A stretch of DNA of 62,562 bases from Psychrobacter sp. UBA3480 (GCF_002377945.1 NZ_DFQV01000013.1:74610-137171); one strand, 5' to 3'; positions 24,462 through 35,377 are shown, counted from the stretch's first letter. Numbers and translations are program-made. The notes: generated by a model not told the origin, from the sequence alone.

Positions 24462-27134
24462 GTGAGCCAGCCATTTCGCTCAGCCGATATTCGCCAAGCC
24501 TTTATCGATTTTTTCATAAGCAAGCAGCACACCCAAGTTTCATCGTCTAGCTTGATTCCACACAATGATCCGACATTGCTATTTACCAATGCCGGTATGA
24601 ATCAGTTTAAAGAGACCTTTTTGGGTATGGAACCACGTGACTATACACGTGCGGTAACCTCTCAAAAGTGCGTACGTGCTGGCGGCAAACACAATGATTT
24701 GGATAATGTCGGCTATACTGCCCGTCATCATACTTTCTTTGAAATGCTTGGTAATTTCTCATTTGGTGATTATTTCAAGCAAGCAGGCATCGAGTATATC
24801 TGGGAATTTTTGACCTCGGATAAATGGTTAGCGATTGATAAAAATCGTCTCTATGTCACTATTTATGAGACTGACGACGAAGCCTTTGAGATTTGGAATA
24901 AAAACATCGGCATTCCAAGTGAGCGCATCATTCGTATTGGTGATAACAAAGGTGCTCCTTACGCTTCTGACAACTTTTGGACGATGGGTGACACGGGTCC
25001 TTGTGGCCCTTGTACCGAGGTCTTTTATGACCATGGTGCTGATATCGAAGGCGGTTTGCCAGGTACCCCAGAAGAAGACGGCGACCGCTATATTGAGATT
25101 TGGAACTGCGTATTCATGCAGTTCAATCGTCAAAAAGACGGCACGCTATTACCACTGCCAGCACCTAGCGTCGATACAGGCATGGGGCTTGAGCGTATTA
25201 GTGCCATCATGCAAGGCGTTCATGGCAACTACGAGATCGATTTATTTGTCCATTTGATGGATGCGGCGGCTGAAATCCTAGAGATCAATAACGAGCAACA
25301 ATCATCACTAAAAGTCATCGCCGACCATATTCGTGCCGTAGCGTTTTTGATCGCTGATGGTGTCACGCCAAGTAATGAAGGTCGCGGTTATGTATTGCGC
25401 CGTGTCATTCGTCGTGCGGTACGTCATGGCAACAAACTTGGCGCTGATAGCGAGTTCTTCTATAAGATGGTAGCGCCTCTTGTCGCTGAAATGGGCATTG
25501 CCTATCCTGAGCTACAAGACAAGCAGAGCGTCATCGAAAACGCCATTCAAAAAGAAGAAGCACAGTTTGCTAAAACATTGGCCCAAGGCTTACGTTTACT
25601 TGCCAGCGAACTTGAAGGCTTGCAAGATGGCGATACGCTATCTGGTGAAGCGGCATTTAAGCTTTATGATACCTATGGTTTCCCACTTGATTTGACCGCC
25701 GATATCACTCGTGAGCGTGGTATTGCTATTGATGAAGCGGAATTTGATGAGCATATGCAAGCACAACGTGAGCGTGCGCGTGATGCTGGCAAGTTTGACG
25801 TCGATTACAGCAGTGTCATCCAAGTAGAAACACCAACGACATTTATCGGCTATGAGCAGCTTGAAGAAGACGGCGTGACTATTGACGCACTTTATCAAGA
25901 CGGTAACCCAGCAGACAGCTTAACAGAAGGCATGGAAGGCGTTGTGGTATTGGATCGCACCCCATTTTATGCTGAAGGTGGTGGGCAAGTTGGTGAGCTT
26001 GGTGAAATCCGTACGGCATCTGGTGTCTTTGAAGTACAAGATACCAAAAAATCTGGTCAGGCGATTATCCATTATGGTGTCGTGACCATGGGCGATATCA
26101 GCACTAAGCAAACCGCTGAAGCGCAAGTACTGTCCAGCATTCGTGCAGCCAGTGCAAAAAACCACTCAGCCACTCACCTATTGCACGCAGCGCTAAGAGA
26201 AGTATTGGGCGACGCAGTCACGCAAAAAGGCTCACTAGTCTCAAGCGAAGTGCTACGTTTTGACTTTGCTTACGATAAGCCTGTTAGCGCCGCTGAAATC
26301 ATGCGTGTCGAACGTCTCGTTAATGAGCAAATTCAAGCCAACACCCCTGCCCGTATCGAGCACATGTCGATTGACGAAGCGATGAACCAAGGCGCTATGG
26401 CACTGTTTGGCGAAAAGTACGGTAGTGACGTTCGAGTGCTAACCATGGGTACAGACCGTATCGTTGATGGTCAGCGCAAGCCTTTCTCTATCGAGCTATG
26501 CGGTGGCTTGCACGTACAGCGTACGGGCGATATTGGTGTGCTAAAAATCACCAGTGAGTCTGGTATTGCTGCTGGTATCCGCCGAGTTGAAGCTGTCACT
26601 GGCATGAACGCAGTCAAAAATATTCAGCAAAGCGAGCAACAACTGAGCGAATTGGCAAGTCAGCTGAAAGTAAAACGTCCTGAAGTGGCGCAGCGTGTTC
26701 GTACTATGGCTGATAAGCAACGTGACCTAGAAAAACAACTAGAGCGTTTGCAACAAAAAATAGCCAGCGCTCAAGCAGCCAATTTGCTTGATGATGTACA
26801 AACGATCGCAGGTACGCCAGTTCTTATCAGTACATTAAGCGGTATCGATGGTAAATCTATCCGTACACTGATGGACGATATCAAATCAAAACTGCCTGAT
26901 AGCGTGATTGTATTGATTGGTAATAAAGATGACCAATTAGCACTCGCAGCGAGCGTCGCAAAATCTGTTACTGCCAAAGTGAAGGCTGGTGATATTATTC
27001 GTCATTTGGCAGGTGAGCTTGGTGGTAAAGGTGGCGGTAAGCCTGACTACGCTCAAGGCGGTGCACCGAAGTCTGGCAACAGTACAGCGGTTATCAGCGC
27101 TCTACCTGCTTGGATTGAAACCCAGCTTAGCTAA
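24462..27134 (+). CDS. alaS: Alanyl-tRNA synthetase
   Basis: It charges tRNA-Ala and, through its editing site, removes misacylated Ser or Gly. The GTG start follows TAAGGAGCCGCT. Class II catalytic motifs are seen early ([35 protein letters not shown]). The editing domain carries [11 protein letters not shown] and the CGGLHV zinc motif. The C-terminal oligomerisation coiled coil is around residues 720-780, followed by a [14 protein letters not shown] tail. 890 residues is within the normal range. The order alaS-lysC-csrA is conserved in related gammaproteobacteria. Confidence 0.98.
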   Translation: MSQPFRSADIRQAFIDFFISKQHTQVSSSSLIPHNDPTLLFTNAGMNQFKETFLGMEPRDYTRAVTSQKCVRAGGKHNDLDNVGYTARHHTFFEMLGNFSFGDYFKQAGIEYIWEFLTSDKWLAIDKNRLYVTIYETDDEAFEIWNKNIGIPSERIIRIGDNKGAPYASDNFWTMGDTGPCGPCTEVFYDHGADIEGGLPGTPEEDGDRYIEIWNCVFMQFNRQKDGTLLPLPAPSVDTGMGLERISAIMQGVHGNYEIDLFVHLMDAAAEILEINNEQQSSLKVIADHIRAVAFLIADGVTPSNEGRGYVLRRVIRRAVRHGNKLGADSEFFYKMVAPLVAEMGIAYPELQDKQSVIENAIQKEEAQFAKTLAQGLRLLASELEGLQDGDTLSGEAAFKLYDTYGFPLDLTADITRERGIAIDEAEFDEHMQAQRERARDAGKFDVDYSSVIQVETPTTFIGYEQLEEDGVTIDALYQDGNPADSLTEGMEGVVVLDRTPFYAEGGGQVGELGEIRTASGVFEVQDTKKSGQAIIHYGVVTMGDISTKQTAEAQVLSSIRAASAKNHSATHLLHAALREVLGDAVTQKGSLVSSEVLRFDFAYDKPVSAAEIMRVERLVNEQIQANTPARIEHMSIDEAMNQGAMALFGEKYGSDVRVLTMGTDRIVDGQRKPFSIELCGGLHVQRTGDIGVLKITSESGIAAGIRRVEAVTGMNAVKNIQQSEQQLSELASQLKVKRPEVAQRVRTMADKQRDLEKQLERLQQKIASAQAANLLDDVQTIAGTPVLISTLSGIDGKSIRTLMDDIKSKLPDSVIVLIGNKDDQLALAASVAKSVTAKVKAGDIIRHLAGELGGKGGGKPDYAQGGAPKSGNSTAVISALPAWIETQLS

Positions 27135-27491
27135 GCTAGTGAATGTTAAACTCGCGAATATATTGGCATAGCGTCTCACAATGTACCTTATATTTACTGT
27201 ATAGCTTTACTCTACTACGCATAGAATACATGATTGGTTATAACTACTATAACCAATCGCCATATATCTAAGCGCTCCTGAGGCTTAAAGTTATGCGGTA
27301 GATATGGTATAAAGGTCAACGTTTGGGCATATTGTTCATTCCATAAGGTTGATAGATACCATTAGAAGAACGAAACACCTAAAGGCATAACTCTTATCAT
27401 CTGGCTTTATCTATACAAGCATTGACGAGCATCACATTGACTCTCCTCAATGACAATAAAAAGTCATTATTGAATAAATAGGTAGATTTTT
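27135..27491. other. Intergenic region upstream of lysC
   Basis: About 357 bases, AT-rich. I looked for a lysine riboswitch because lysC follows and could not recognise its conserved elements. A promoter is expected; none stands out. Confidence 0.5.
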
Positions 27492-28778
27492 ATGGCGTTA
27501 ATAGTACAGAAATACGGCGGCACCTCGATGGGCAGTATCGACCGCATCAAAAACGTCGCCAAACGAGTCAAACGCTGGCATGACAATGGTCATCAAGTGG
27601 TCGTCGTGGTCTCAGCCATGAGCGGCGAAACCAACCGTTTGATTGATCTAGCTCGCCAAATTAGCACGCAGCCTGATCCTCGCGAATACGATCAAATGGT
27701 CTCAACAGGTGAGCAGGTTTCTATCTCACTACTTGCCATGGCCATTAAAGAGCTTGGTATTGGTGCCCGTTCAATGACTGGTCGCCAAGTCGCGATTAAG
27801 ACCGACAACGCCCATAACAAAGCCCGTATCGAAAGCATCGATGACAAAAACATACGCGAGCAATTAGATGCTGGCAATATCGTTATTGTGGCAGGTTTCC
27901 AAGGTATCGATGAAGAAGGCAACGCGACCACATTAGGGCGCGGCGGTTCTGATACCACAGGTGTGGCGATTGCTGCGGCCTTAGGCGCTGATGAGTGTCA
28001 AATTTATACCGATGTTGATGGTGTCTATACCACTGACCCTCGTGTGACCTCAAAAGCCAAAAAGCTTGAAAAAATTACGTTTGAAGAAATGCTTGAAATG
28101 GCAAGTCTTGGCTCCAAGATTCTACAAATTCGCTCAGTAGAATTCGCTGGTAAATATGGCGTGCCGCTACGTGTACTCTCTAGCTTTGATGAAAACACAG
28201 ACGGTAGCTTTGACCAAGAATTTCAAGACAACGTGGGTACCCTAATTACGATAGACGAAGGAGACAATATGGAACAGGCAATCATCTCAGGTATCGCGTT
28301 CAACAGAGACGAAGCAAAAATATTGGTACGCGGCGTGCCTGACCATCCTGGTATCGCCTCTGCTATCTTAAGCCCAATTGGTCGTGCCAATATCGAAATC
28401 GATATGATTGTACAAAATCTTTCGGATAACGGTACGACTGACTTTACTTTCACGGTTAACCGCACTGATTTAGATAAGACGCTAAAAGTGCTTAACGAAG
28501 AAGTGAAAGATGAAATTGGCGCCAAAGAAATATTAGGCAACAGTGAAGTTGTTAAAGTGTCATTGGTTGGTGTTGGCATGCGTTCACACGCAGGTGTCGC
28601 TAGCCTTATGTTCCAAACACTGGCTGAAAACAACATCAACATCCAAATGATTTCAACCAGCGAAATCAAAGTGTCGGTTCTGATTCAAGATCAACACTTA
28701 GAAAAAGCCGTTAAATCATTGCACACGGCATTTGGCCTAGATCGTGAAGACGGTGAAAGTAAAATCGCTGGGCTATAA
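27492..28778 (+). CDS. lysC: Aspartokinase
   Basis: It phosphorylates L-aspartate, the first step towards lysine, methionine and threonine. The kinase domain opens with VQKYGGTSMGS and includes GRGGSDTTGVAIAAALGA and the substrate region YTDVDGVYTTDPR. Two C-terminal ACT domains (about residues 265-420) allow feedback control by lysine and threonine. At 428 residues it is the monofunctional LysC type. The AGGTAGATTTTT just upstream gives a reasonable ribosome-binding site. A terminator follows 145 bases downstream. Confidence 0.98.
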   Translation: MALIVQKYGGTSMGSIDRIKNVAKRVKRWHDNGHQVVVVVSAMSGETNRLIDLARQISTQPDPREYDQMVSTGEQVSISLLAMAIKELGIGARSMTGRQVAIKTDNAHNKARIESIDDKNIREQLDAGNIVIVAGFQGIDEEGNATTLGRGGSDTTGVAIAAALGADECQIYTDVDGVYTTDPRVTSKAKKLEKITFEEMLEMASLGSKILQIRSVEFAGKYGVPLRVLSSFDENTDGSFDQEFQDNVGTLITIDEGDNMEQAIISGIAFNRDEAKILVRGVPDHPGIASAILSPIGRANIEIDMIVQNLSDNGTTDFTFTVNRTDLDKTLKVLNEEVKDEIGAKEILGNSEVVKVSLVGVGMRSHAGVASLMFQTLAENNINIQMISTSEIKVSVLIQDQHLEKAVKSLHTAFGLDREDGESKIAGL

Positions 28779-29201
28779 GACATAAAAACTGTTAAAATAT
28801 AGCATTAGCATTGATGGTTATCTATTAACCGCTATTAATGACTTTATATAGTATGTAGATAAACAGCATTTAAATTAATAGCTTTTAAATTAATAGTATC
28901 TAAATAAAAACAGTACTTAAATAAAATAGGATCTTTTTAGGTCCTATTTTTATTTTTTAGCATAGTTGAAATGAGCATTTACCTAATAGTTTTGTGAAAA
29001 ACCGTGACAGTATCTGTTATGCCGCCTATAATGGGGCTTTCATTTGGGCTAAATGAATCTACCTATCATTACCGCTATTGGCACGATATCTGGCATCGTG
29101 ATAATGGTTATATTGCGTGTTTGGTGCTGCGGTAATGTTCTGCAATTGAGAAGTAATCTGATGAGTAATAATTTGTTGATGCGACATAAGGAGTGTGACG
29201 C
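28779..29201. other. Intergenic region with lysC terminator and likely csrA promoter
   Basis: About 420 bases. The terminator of lysC is at 28923-28950. TTGGCA (29078-29083) and GATAAT (29100-29105), 16 bases apart, form a plausible csrA promoter. Nothing else was recognised. Confidence 0.5.
28923..28957 (+). terminator. Terminator of lysC
   Basis: A 9-bp stem, AAAATAGGA (28923-28931) with TCCTATTTT (28942-28950), has a 10-base loop and is followed by TATTTTTT. Confidence 0.75.
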
Positions 29202-29447
29202 ATGTTAATTTTGACACGCCGCGTGGGCGAAACGCTAATGATTGGCGACGAAGTAAGTGTGACGGTTCTAGGCGTCAAAGGCAATCAAGTACGTATCGGT
29301 GTAAACGCACCTAAAGATATTGCAGTACACCGCGAAGAGATTTATCAACGTATTCAGCATGAGCGTTCTGTACAGTCGCAAATGCAGCATCTTGAGCAAG
29401 GCAACTTTTCGCCTTCGTTTGATGACGAAGACTACTTTAATCGCTAA
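29202..29447 (+). CDS. csrA: Carbon storage regulator CsrA
   Basis: The global post-transcriptional regulator binds GGA motifs in mRNA leaders. The core [20 protein letters not shown], then [19 protein letters not shown], is nearly identical to E. coli CsrA in its first 60 residues. The RNA-binding Arg44 region (VHREEIY) is present. It is 81 residues, about 20 longer than E. coli CsrA; the tail is polar and acidic (FDDEDYFNR), as seen in related Moraxellaceae. AAGGAG is upstream of the ATG. Confidence 0.97.
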   Translation: MLILTRRVGETLMIGDEVSVTVLGVKGNQVRIGVNAPKDIAVHREEIYQRIQHERSVQSQMQHLEQGNFSPSFDDEDYFNR

Positions 29448-29548
29448 GCTAGCTAAATTATAATGCTGAACGCTCAACGGCTACTATCATCATTGAGCAC
29501 ACATAAATATTATATTGTTTTTTTAATCTGCTCTGAGGTCATTTATTT

Positions 29549-29923
29549 ATGAGTATCCGCCAATCAGATGTATCGGCATTACTTAATGGTTTGAACAAAA
29601 AAGCCATTGGATTCAATGATGTCATCAGCTTTATCGATGATTTTTATCGCTATGCGCCTGCCCCTTTCGTAAATGGGATGGTACATAATGCAGCCGGTGA
29701 GAACGAAGGTAGCGCAAAGATTTTTGGTTTTGCTAAGCACCATGGCCTGAACCAATTGGACACGCTTAAACTATTTGGCGAACATTATGCCAAGGTTCAA
29801 GCAACGCCTAACGGTACCGATCATGCCAATATCCGTAATTTTTTACATTGGGGCTGGCAAGGATTTTTGATGCAAAAGAACCCGCTAACGGTTCGTCCTA
29901 GTGTTGATACGACTGCTATTTAA
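29549..29923 (+). CDS. HopJ-family protein
   Basis: A 124-residue protein of the HopJ type III effector family (PF08888). The signature is FDDFYRYAPAPFVNG-like (FIDDFYRYAPAPFVNGMVHN), then FAKHHGLNQLDTLKLFGEHY, then HANIRNFLHWGWQGFLM. The name is misleading: members occur widely in non-pathogenic bacteria, and there is no secretion system here. Its function is unknown. ATG follows a plausible upstream GAGG. A terminator lies about 50 bases downstream. Confidence 0.9.
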   Translation: MSIRQSDVSALLNGLNKKAIGFNDVISFIDDFYRYAPAPFVNGMVHNAAGENEGSAKIFGFAKHHGLNQLDTLKLFGEHYAKVQATPNGTDHANIRNFLHWGWQGFLMQKNPLTVRPSVDTTAI

Positions 29924-29973
29924 TCATTTATGATGATTAAGCTATTTCTGATCATTTAATTATTGGTAAAGTA

Positions 29974-30005
29974 AAAAAAGCCACGCTATATAGCGTGGCT
30001 TTTTT
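29974..30005. terminator. Bidirectional terminator between the HopJ and YeaC-like genes
   Basis: A perfect palindrome, AAAAAAGCCACGCTA with its complement, has T-runs on both sides. The genes on both sides converge on it. Confidence 0.9.
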
Positions 30006-30049
30006 ATGATGAGTGTTTTTATAACAACTATTACAACTTATTTATAAAT

Positions 30050-30361
30050 CTATTTATCACGAAATTTAACAGGCTGTACCGCACCTTTAGGATTCGGCAT
30101 ATTAGGATAGTGATGCTCGTGCTCGACGTCACATTCAGCACCAACGACAGAACCATCATCTTTTACAGGTTTATGAATATAACCTGTACGCTCGGCTGGC
30201 GGTAGGTGCTCATGCTCCCATACCATCACTGCTTGCATACAAGTCTCACGCTGCTCAGCGGTGATCTTACGACCGTCAGGCCATTTACCTAGCTCAATCG
30301 CCATACGAAACTTATCAACCACTTCGGGCGTTAGACTTGCTAGTATTGTTTGTTTATCCAT
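30050..30361 (-). CDS. YeaC-family protein (DUF1315)
   Basis: A 103-residue protein of the DUF1315/YeaC family. The N-terminal EVVDKFRMAIELGKWPDGRK and QRETCMQAVMVWEHEHLPPA are typical. The C-terminal His-rich tail (EHEHHYPN) follows. Function is unknown in all members. It lies close downstream of nadK on the same strand (55 bp), which suggests a shared transcript. Confidence 0.9.
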   Translation of the reverse strand: MDKQTILASLTPEVVDKFRMAIELGKWPDGRKITAEQRETCMQAVMVWEHEHLPPAERTGYIHKPVKDDGSVVGAECDVEHEHHYPNMPNPKGAVQPVKFRDK

Positions 30362-30416
30362 CTTGCCTACTCTCCACTACCATTTTTTGCATCATATTTG
30401 GGTCTAATAGATATGC

Positions 30417-31421
30417 TTATTCATCGTCTATAATATCATCATCGACATCAAGACTGAATTCTTCGGCATGTACGTTCCAGTGCAGCTTTGTACGGCAGGC
30501 CTCATAAAAGTCAAACCCAGGCGGGTGCAACAAGGTAAGCTTATCAGGATGCTTACGAATATGTAGGCGCTGCTCTTGCTCAAGTGGCACGCTTGGCTTA
30601 CCGTCCGCACTCACCATCGGCTGAGTACGATTGTCTTCGTGGATACGAATACAGACCTCACTATTACCACTGACCACAATCGGTCTGCTAGATAATGTAT
30701 GGGGATGCATTGGCACCAGACAAATAGCGTCCATACTTGGATGAATGATTGGACCGCCACCTGATAAGGCATAAGCGGTAGAGCCAGTCGGTGTTGCTGC
30801 TATCAAGCCATCACTATGCTGTCTATAAACGTCATGTCCATCAATTTTCATCTGAAAATCAATCATATGTACCGATTTACCAGCATGCAGTACGATGTCG
30901 TTCAGCGCCATGTCTTCATGGATAATTTTGCGCCCTTCTCGTATCTCCATCGTCAATAAGAACCGATGGTCCAGTTGATAGTCTCCCATCAATACTTGGC
31001 GTAACTTAAACGCAGCTTCATCAGGTTTTACATCTGCTAAGAACCCTAAACGGCCACGGTTTACCCCTAGTACAGGTACACGGTAGCGTGCTAACGCCTC
31101 AGCGGCATGTAATATCGAACCATCACCACCAACCACAATAACCAAATCACAAATCTCACCAATCAAACCACGTTTGACGATTTTGACTCTTTCTATATCT
31201 GTGAGATCAAGTGTTGGCAAATTGGCCGTTTGTACATCCATTATTAATGTCAAATTCATATCATTGACGGTTTGGGCAATCTGTACCAAGCTTTGAGTGA
31301 CACTACGTTTACCAGCACGGCCCATTAGACCAATACGCCTAAAGGCGGGGTTTTTAATAGCGTGGAATAGCTCTGATTCATGTAAGTGTGGCAATCTTGC
31401 TGACTGCGCTGAGTTTTCCAT
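30417..31421 (-). CDS. nadK: NAD kinase
   Basis: It phosphorylates NAD to NADP. The catalytic GGDGSILHAA, followed by VLGVNRGRLGFLAD, and NDIVLHAGK are the family's three signatures. The GSTAYALSGGGPII stretch is the next conserved block. The open frame extends ten codons upstream to a TTG, but ATG at 31421 (MENSAQSARLPHL) is the more usual start. This gives 334 residues, about 40 longer than E. coli NadK, including an acidic C-terminal tail (DVDDDIIDDE). yeaC-like follows 55 bases downstream. Confidence 0.96.
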   Translation of the reverse strand: MENSAQSARLPHLHESELFHAIKNPAFRRIGLMGRAGKRSVTQSLVQIAQTVNDMNLTLIMDVQTANLPTLDLTDIERVKIVKRGLIGEICDLVIVVGGDGSILHAAEALARYRVPVLGVNRGRLGFLADVKPDEAAFKLRQVLMGDYQLDHRFLLTMEIREGRKIIHEDMALNDIVLHAGKSVHMIDFQMKIDGHDVYRQHSDGLIAATPTGSTAYALSGGGPIIHPSMDAICLVPMHPHTLSSRPIVVSGNSEVCIRIHEDNRTQPMVSADGKPSVPLEQEQRLHIRKHPDKLTLLHPPGFDFYEACRTKLHWNVHAEEFSLDVDDDIIDDE

Positions 31422-31740
31422 AAAACGACTCGGTATAACGGTGAAGTACAAGGTAATGATAGCGATAAATGCGCGCTTAGACTAGCATGTTTATGAATTA
31501 TCGTTGTTAACTGTCGTAACTGACCCCATATAAAAGCTATCGAATTTTTTACTTAGCCGAATCTGTCTGTTCAGTTTTTCAATTAGTGTATTGAGCGATA
31601 CAGTAGCCCGATGTGCTAGCCAATGAGCAGCCTGAGGTTGCACCGCAACAGTTGTCACGCAAACACAGTTGACAATAATGGCGGTTTTGCTAAAGTAACT
31701 AACATCACTATTTTTATATTTTATTATTAAGGACTTATGT
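31422..31740. other. Intergenic region between nadK and the Bax-inhibitor-like gene
   Basis: About 320 AT-rich bases between divergent genes. No hairpin or RNA gene is visible. Promoters for both are expected here. Confidence 0.5.
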
Positions 31741-32463
31741 ATGGCCAATCCTATTGTCAGTCGCGCAGAACTTGCGATCGGCGGTAATCCAATGACGGTC
31801 AAGGGCGTAATTCAAAAGACCAGCTTGTTACTTGGTTTATCAGCCATTACTGGTGTGGGCTTTTTCTTTTATGCGCTTATGGTAGGTTTATCGCAAGGTT
31901 TTATTACGATGGCAGCCTTTGGTAGCATGATTGCTGCGTTTGTTCTGGCTCTTTTTATTACCTTCAAGCCGCAAAAAGCCAAGACTTTGGCAGTGCCTTA
32001 CGCCTTGTTAGAAGGTATATTTTTGGGTGGCATCTCATTATTTTTCATGAGAATGTATCCAACAGTACCAGTCACTGCAATGTGTGCAACTTTCGTCACA
32101 GCTGCAGTTATGCTTGGTCTATATCGTTCAGGTCTAGTTAAAGTTACTGAAAAATTCCGCTCTATCGTGACCTCGGCGGTTATTGCCATTATGCTTGTTT
32201 ATGTAGCACAGTGGGTACTTTCTCTAGCGTTTGGTTCATCACTACCGTTCCTATTTGAAGGTGGCGCTATCGCTATTGGCTTTAGCTTATTTGTCATCGT
32301 TATCGCTTCTTTCACCTTGCTATTAGATTTCGATAATATTGATCGCGGTGTTGCGATGGGTGTTTCTGAAGATTACGAGTGGTTGTTCAGTATTGGTATT
32401 CTTGCGACCCTAGTTTGGATGTATATCGAATTTATGCGTCTATTAAGCTATCTGCAAGACTAA
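31741..32463 (+). CDS. Bax inhibitor-1 / YccA-like membrane protein
   Basis: The 240-residue protein has seven hydrophobic helices and the family's late motif (DFDNIDRGVAMGVSEDYEW) near the last loop. It belongs to the Bax inhibitor-1 superfamily (COG4760 branch), whose bacterial members are ion-channel-like proteins (calcium leak in BsYetJ) or, for YccA, regulators of the protease FtsH. Which role applies here is unknown. ATG follows TTAAGGACTTATGT. A terminator lies just downstream. Confidence 0.85.
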   Translation: MANPIVSRAELAIGGNPMTVKGVIQKTSLLLGLSAITGVGFFFYALMVGLSQGFITMAAFGSMIAAFVLALFITFKPQKAKTLAVPYALLEGIFLGGISLFFMRMYPTVPVTAMCATFVTAAVMLGLYRSGLVKVTEKFRSIVTSAVIAIMLVYVAQWVLSLAFGSSLPFLFEGGAIAIGFSLFVIVIASFTLLLDFDNIDRGVAMGVSEDYEWLFSIGILATLVWMYIEFMRLLSYLQD

Positions 32464-32496
32464 TTTTAAGAGCTATCTAACAGTATCTCTGTATAG

Positions 32497-32533
32497 AAAA
32501 AACCGCCTTTCATTTATGGAAGGCGGTTTTTTT
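32497..32533 (+). terminator. Bidirectional terminator
   Basis: AAAAAACCGCCTT with AAGGCGGTTTTTT forms a strong stem with T-runs on both strands. It lies between the Bax-inhibitor-like gene and ccoI, which converge. Confidence 0.9.
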
Positions 32534-32581
32534 ATGAGCAAACTTTACAGACCTGTTTATATTAAATGCTTTTTAAAGAGA

Positions 32582-35377
32582 CTACGCACGTTTTAAGCGC
32601 AATGCATTTAATACGACAAATAGCGAACTGAGCGACATACCAATTGCAGCAAGCCAAGGTGGTACATAACCTAAAGCCGCTGGTATCAGGACGATACTGT
32701 TGTAAGCGAGCGCCCAGCGAAAGTTTTGCTTGATAATACGTTCCGTCTTATCAGAGATGCGTTTAGCCGCAGTGATAGCTTCGATTTGTCCGTTTAAGAT
32801 AATACTATCACTGGATACTTGTGCTAAGTCTGCCGCACCTGCAATCGAGGTTGAGACATCTGCCGCTGCTAACACTGGTGCATCGTTAATGCCGTCACCT
32901 ACCATCAGTACCACGGCACCGTTAGCTTGCAACTGCTGGATATGATGGACCTTATCAGTCGGTGATAGTCCGTTGTACGCTGCTTGCATACCTAAACTCT
33001 CAGCCATGACTAGCGCTTGCGGGCTTGGGTCACCTGTCAACATAACAGTCTCGATACCTAGTCCTTTGAGCGTATCGAGCATCGACTGCGCACTATCACG
33101 TACCTTGTCATTGAAATAAAAGCATGCCAGCACTTGCCATCCGTTATCATCAGTGTTCTGACAAGACAATACCACGGCTGAGCTGGCTCGCTGAGCTACC
33201 AGATCAATGGTTATATCATTATTTGCATCTATATCATTGGCGCTATTATCTGTTTTATCTAACGCAAAGTCCTTGTGACCGATTCGATATACAGTGCCAT
33301 CAATTATCGCTTCTACACCGCCTGCTGGGTAATGTTGTACGGCTTGCGTCGATGGTAGATGTAACTGATAGGCCGCCGTCAGTACCGCATGGGCAATTGG
33401 ATGACGACTCCCCACTTCTAATGCAGCTGCAATGGCCAACAGCGTATCTTTTTGCGCTATTAATGATAAATCGTCAATTTCGGTCTGGCTTTTTGGTGGG
33501 ATTAACTCAATATTTAATAAATTTGGTTTGCCATAAGTCAGTGTTCCCGTCTTGTCAAAAGCAACATGTGTGATTTCAGCTAGCGTTTGTAGTGTATGTC
33601 CACGCGTCGTCAAAAAACCATAGCTGGCCAGACGATTGGTTGAGACGGTCAAGGCAATCGGCGTCGCTAATGACAATGCACACGGACAAGTAGCTACTAA
33701 GACTGCCACGGTTGCCCAAATCGCTTGGCTTGGATCAACGAGATACCAGCCGACAAATACCAAGACTGACAGCACCAAAATACGCGCGACAAACCAACGT
33801 GCCAGCTTATCTGCTTGCTGCGCCAATTTGGGTTTTTCGCTCATGGCGCGATTCATCAATCGATCAATTAAACCTATCTGGCTATCTTTTGGCAAAGCGG
33901 TGACTAGCATTTCAAACGGCTGGCTATCGTTTTGTGCACCGCCAACAATATAATCACCTTGAGACTTGATGATTAAATCACCCTCGCCCGTTAGTAGACT
34001 TTGTGACACCGTTGCAGTAGAACTTAGCAAGATGCCATCACTGATAATCTCTGAACCCGCTTCAACCAAAATGATGTCGCCCACTTGTAAACTATGAGCG
34101 GTGACCATTTGCTTCGACTCTATATCGCCTTCTGCTTGTGATTGCGCATTCTGTTGGTTGCGTGACTGCTGCCAGTCTTGAGCGATACGCGATGTGAGCT
34201 GATGAACATTGGCGTCCATACGCTGCATAAAATCAGGCATGACTTCAGTCGCGTCTAATGCCTTTTGAGCCTCATTTTCGATAACTTCATCTTGTTGAGA
34301 CGCATTTTCTTTCAGCAGTTGTAAAATATGCTCAGCTGCTGATTTGTCTTCAGCGATTTTTTGTACCAATACCGGCTCGACGACTACCAAATCATTAGCC
34401 ATGGTCGCAGCTTTTAAACGTGCGTTATGCTCGATATAACGCCCTGCCAGCAAAAAGAAAATAAACATACTAACCGAGTCATAGTATGTCTCCCCTTGCC
34501 CAGTGATGGTAGCGTAGAGACTGGCAAAGAAAGTAATAATCAACGCAAGACTGACGGGCACATCCATATTCACTTGGCGCGCACGAATCGCTGACCATGC
34601 GGAGGTGAAGAAAGGAATACCAGCATAGAAAAATACAGGCGTACTCACAAATAAAGACACCCAACGCAAAAAGTCACGCTGAAATATCAACATGTCGCTA
34701 TACTCGCCAAAATAAAGCGCAACGGCATACATCATCGCTTGCATCGAACCTAGTGCAGCAATGCCGAGACGCAATAGCATTTGATTATTATGACGTGCCA
34801 GCATGGCTTCATGAGTATCTTGGCGATAAGGCTTGGCTTCGTAGCCGATTTCGTTGATGACCGCTAAAATACGACTGATGGGTAATTTGTTTTCATCCCA
34901 AATGACCCGCATGCGCTGGTTGGTCAAATTTACCTGACATTTACCAATACCTTCTAACTCATCGAGACGCGACTCAATCAGCCAAGTACAGGCAGCACAG
35001 CGTAAGTTATTAACAGACAGCTCTGCTACTGACATGCCATCTTGCGCGTAAACGAACTGTGATTTTATCTCGTCATGATCGTAGACCTCGAGACGCGTCA
35101 GCTGAGTTGGCAAACTTGCCGTGCGATTAATCTCTGAACGGTCAAGATAATATTGTTCAAGACCAGCCTCTACAATGCTTTGGGCAGCTAACTGACAGCC
35201 CATACAACACATCTCTCGTGACTGACCTAATATATCAGCATGAAACGGTGGCTGAGGTACGGGATCACCACAATGAAAGCAGTGGTCAGCCAGCGGGAGC
35301 ACTAAGCCTTCGATGATAGAAGTGTCTTCATAAGAATGATTGGTAGCAGATGATACTGATGATGGGATACTAGACAT
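32582..35377 (-). CDS. ccoI: Copper-translocating P-type ATPase CcoI/FixI type
   Basis: CcoI supplies copper for cbb3-type cytochrome oxidase. Features, in order: an N-terminal Cys-rich segment (CFHCGDPVP, then MCCMGCQLAA) and a heavy-metal-associated domain with NNLRCAACTWL. The 8-helix membrane part contains the CPC metal site in VATCPCALSLATP. The phosphorylation site is DKTGTLT. GSRHPIAHAVL is the HP motif of the nucleotide-binding domain, and GDGINDAP the hinge. The actuator TGE motif is LLTGEGD. The Cys-rich N-terminus is the mark of the CcoI subfamily rather than CopA. 931 residues is longer than usual (~800) because of a long polar insert near residues 340-420. ccoNOPG are not in the window. 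Confidence 0.92.
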   Translation of the reverse strand: MSSIPSSVSSATNHSYEDTSIIEGLVLPLADHCFHCGDPVPQPPFHADILGQSREMCCMGCQLAAQSIVEAGLEQYYLDRSEINRTASLPTQLTRLEVYDHDEIKSQFVYAQDGMSVAELSVNNLRCAACTWLIESRLDELEGIGKCQVNLTNQRMRVIWDENKLPISRILAVINEIGYEAKPYRQDTHEAMLARHNNQMLLRLGIAALGSMQAMMYAVALYFGEYSDMLIFQRDFLRWVSLFVSTPVFFYAGIPFFTSAWSAIRARQVNMDVPVSLALIITFFASLYATITGQGETYYDSVSMFIFFLLAGRYIEHNARLKAATMANDLVVVEPVLVQKIAEDKSAAEHILQLLKENASQQDEVIENEAQKALDATEVMPDFMQRMDANVHQLTSRIAQDWQQSRNQQNAQSQAEGDIESKQMVTAHSLQVGDIILVEAGSEIISDGILLSSTATVSQSLLTGEGDLIIKSQGDYIVGGAQNDSQPFEMLVTALPKDSQIGLIDRLMNRAMSEKPKLAQQADKLARWFVARILVLSVLVFVGWYLVDPSQAIWATVAVLVATCPCALSLATPIALTVSTNRLASYGFLTTRGHTLQTLAEITHVAFDKTGTLTYGKPNLLNIELIPPKSQTEIDDLSLIAQKDTLLAIAAALEVGSRHPIAHAVLTAAYQLHLPSTQAVQHYPAGGVEAIIDGTVYRIGHKDFALDKTDNSANDIDANNDITIDLVAQRASSAVVLSCQNTDDNGWQVLACFYFNDKVRDSAQSMLDTLKGLGIETVMLTGDPSPQALVMAESLGMQAAYNGLSPTDKVHHIQQLQANGAVVLMVGDGINDAPVLAAADVSTSIAGAADLAQVSSDSIILNGQIEAITAAKRISDKTERIIKQNFRWALAYNSIVLIPAALGYVPPWLAAIGMSLSSLFVVLNALRLKRA

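Noticed and set aside
27135..27491. Lysine riboswitch upstream of lysC
   Set aside because: The conserved L-box elements could not be recognised in the leader.
31491..31802. 103-residue minus-strand frame
   Set aside because: It overlaps the start of the Bax-inhibitor-like gene and has no ribosome-binding site or family resemblance.
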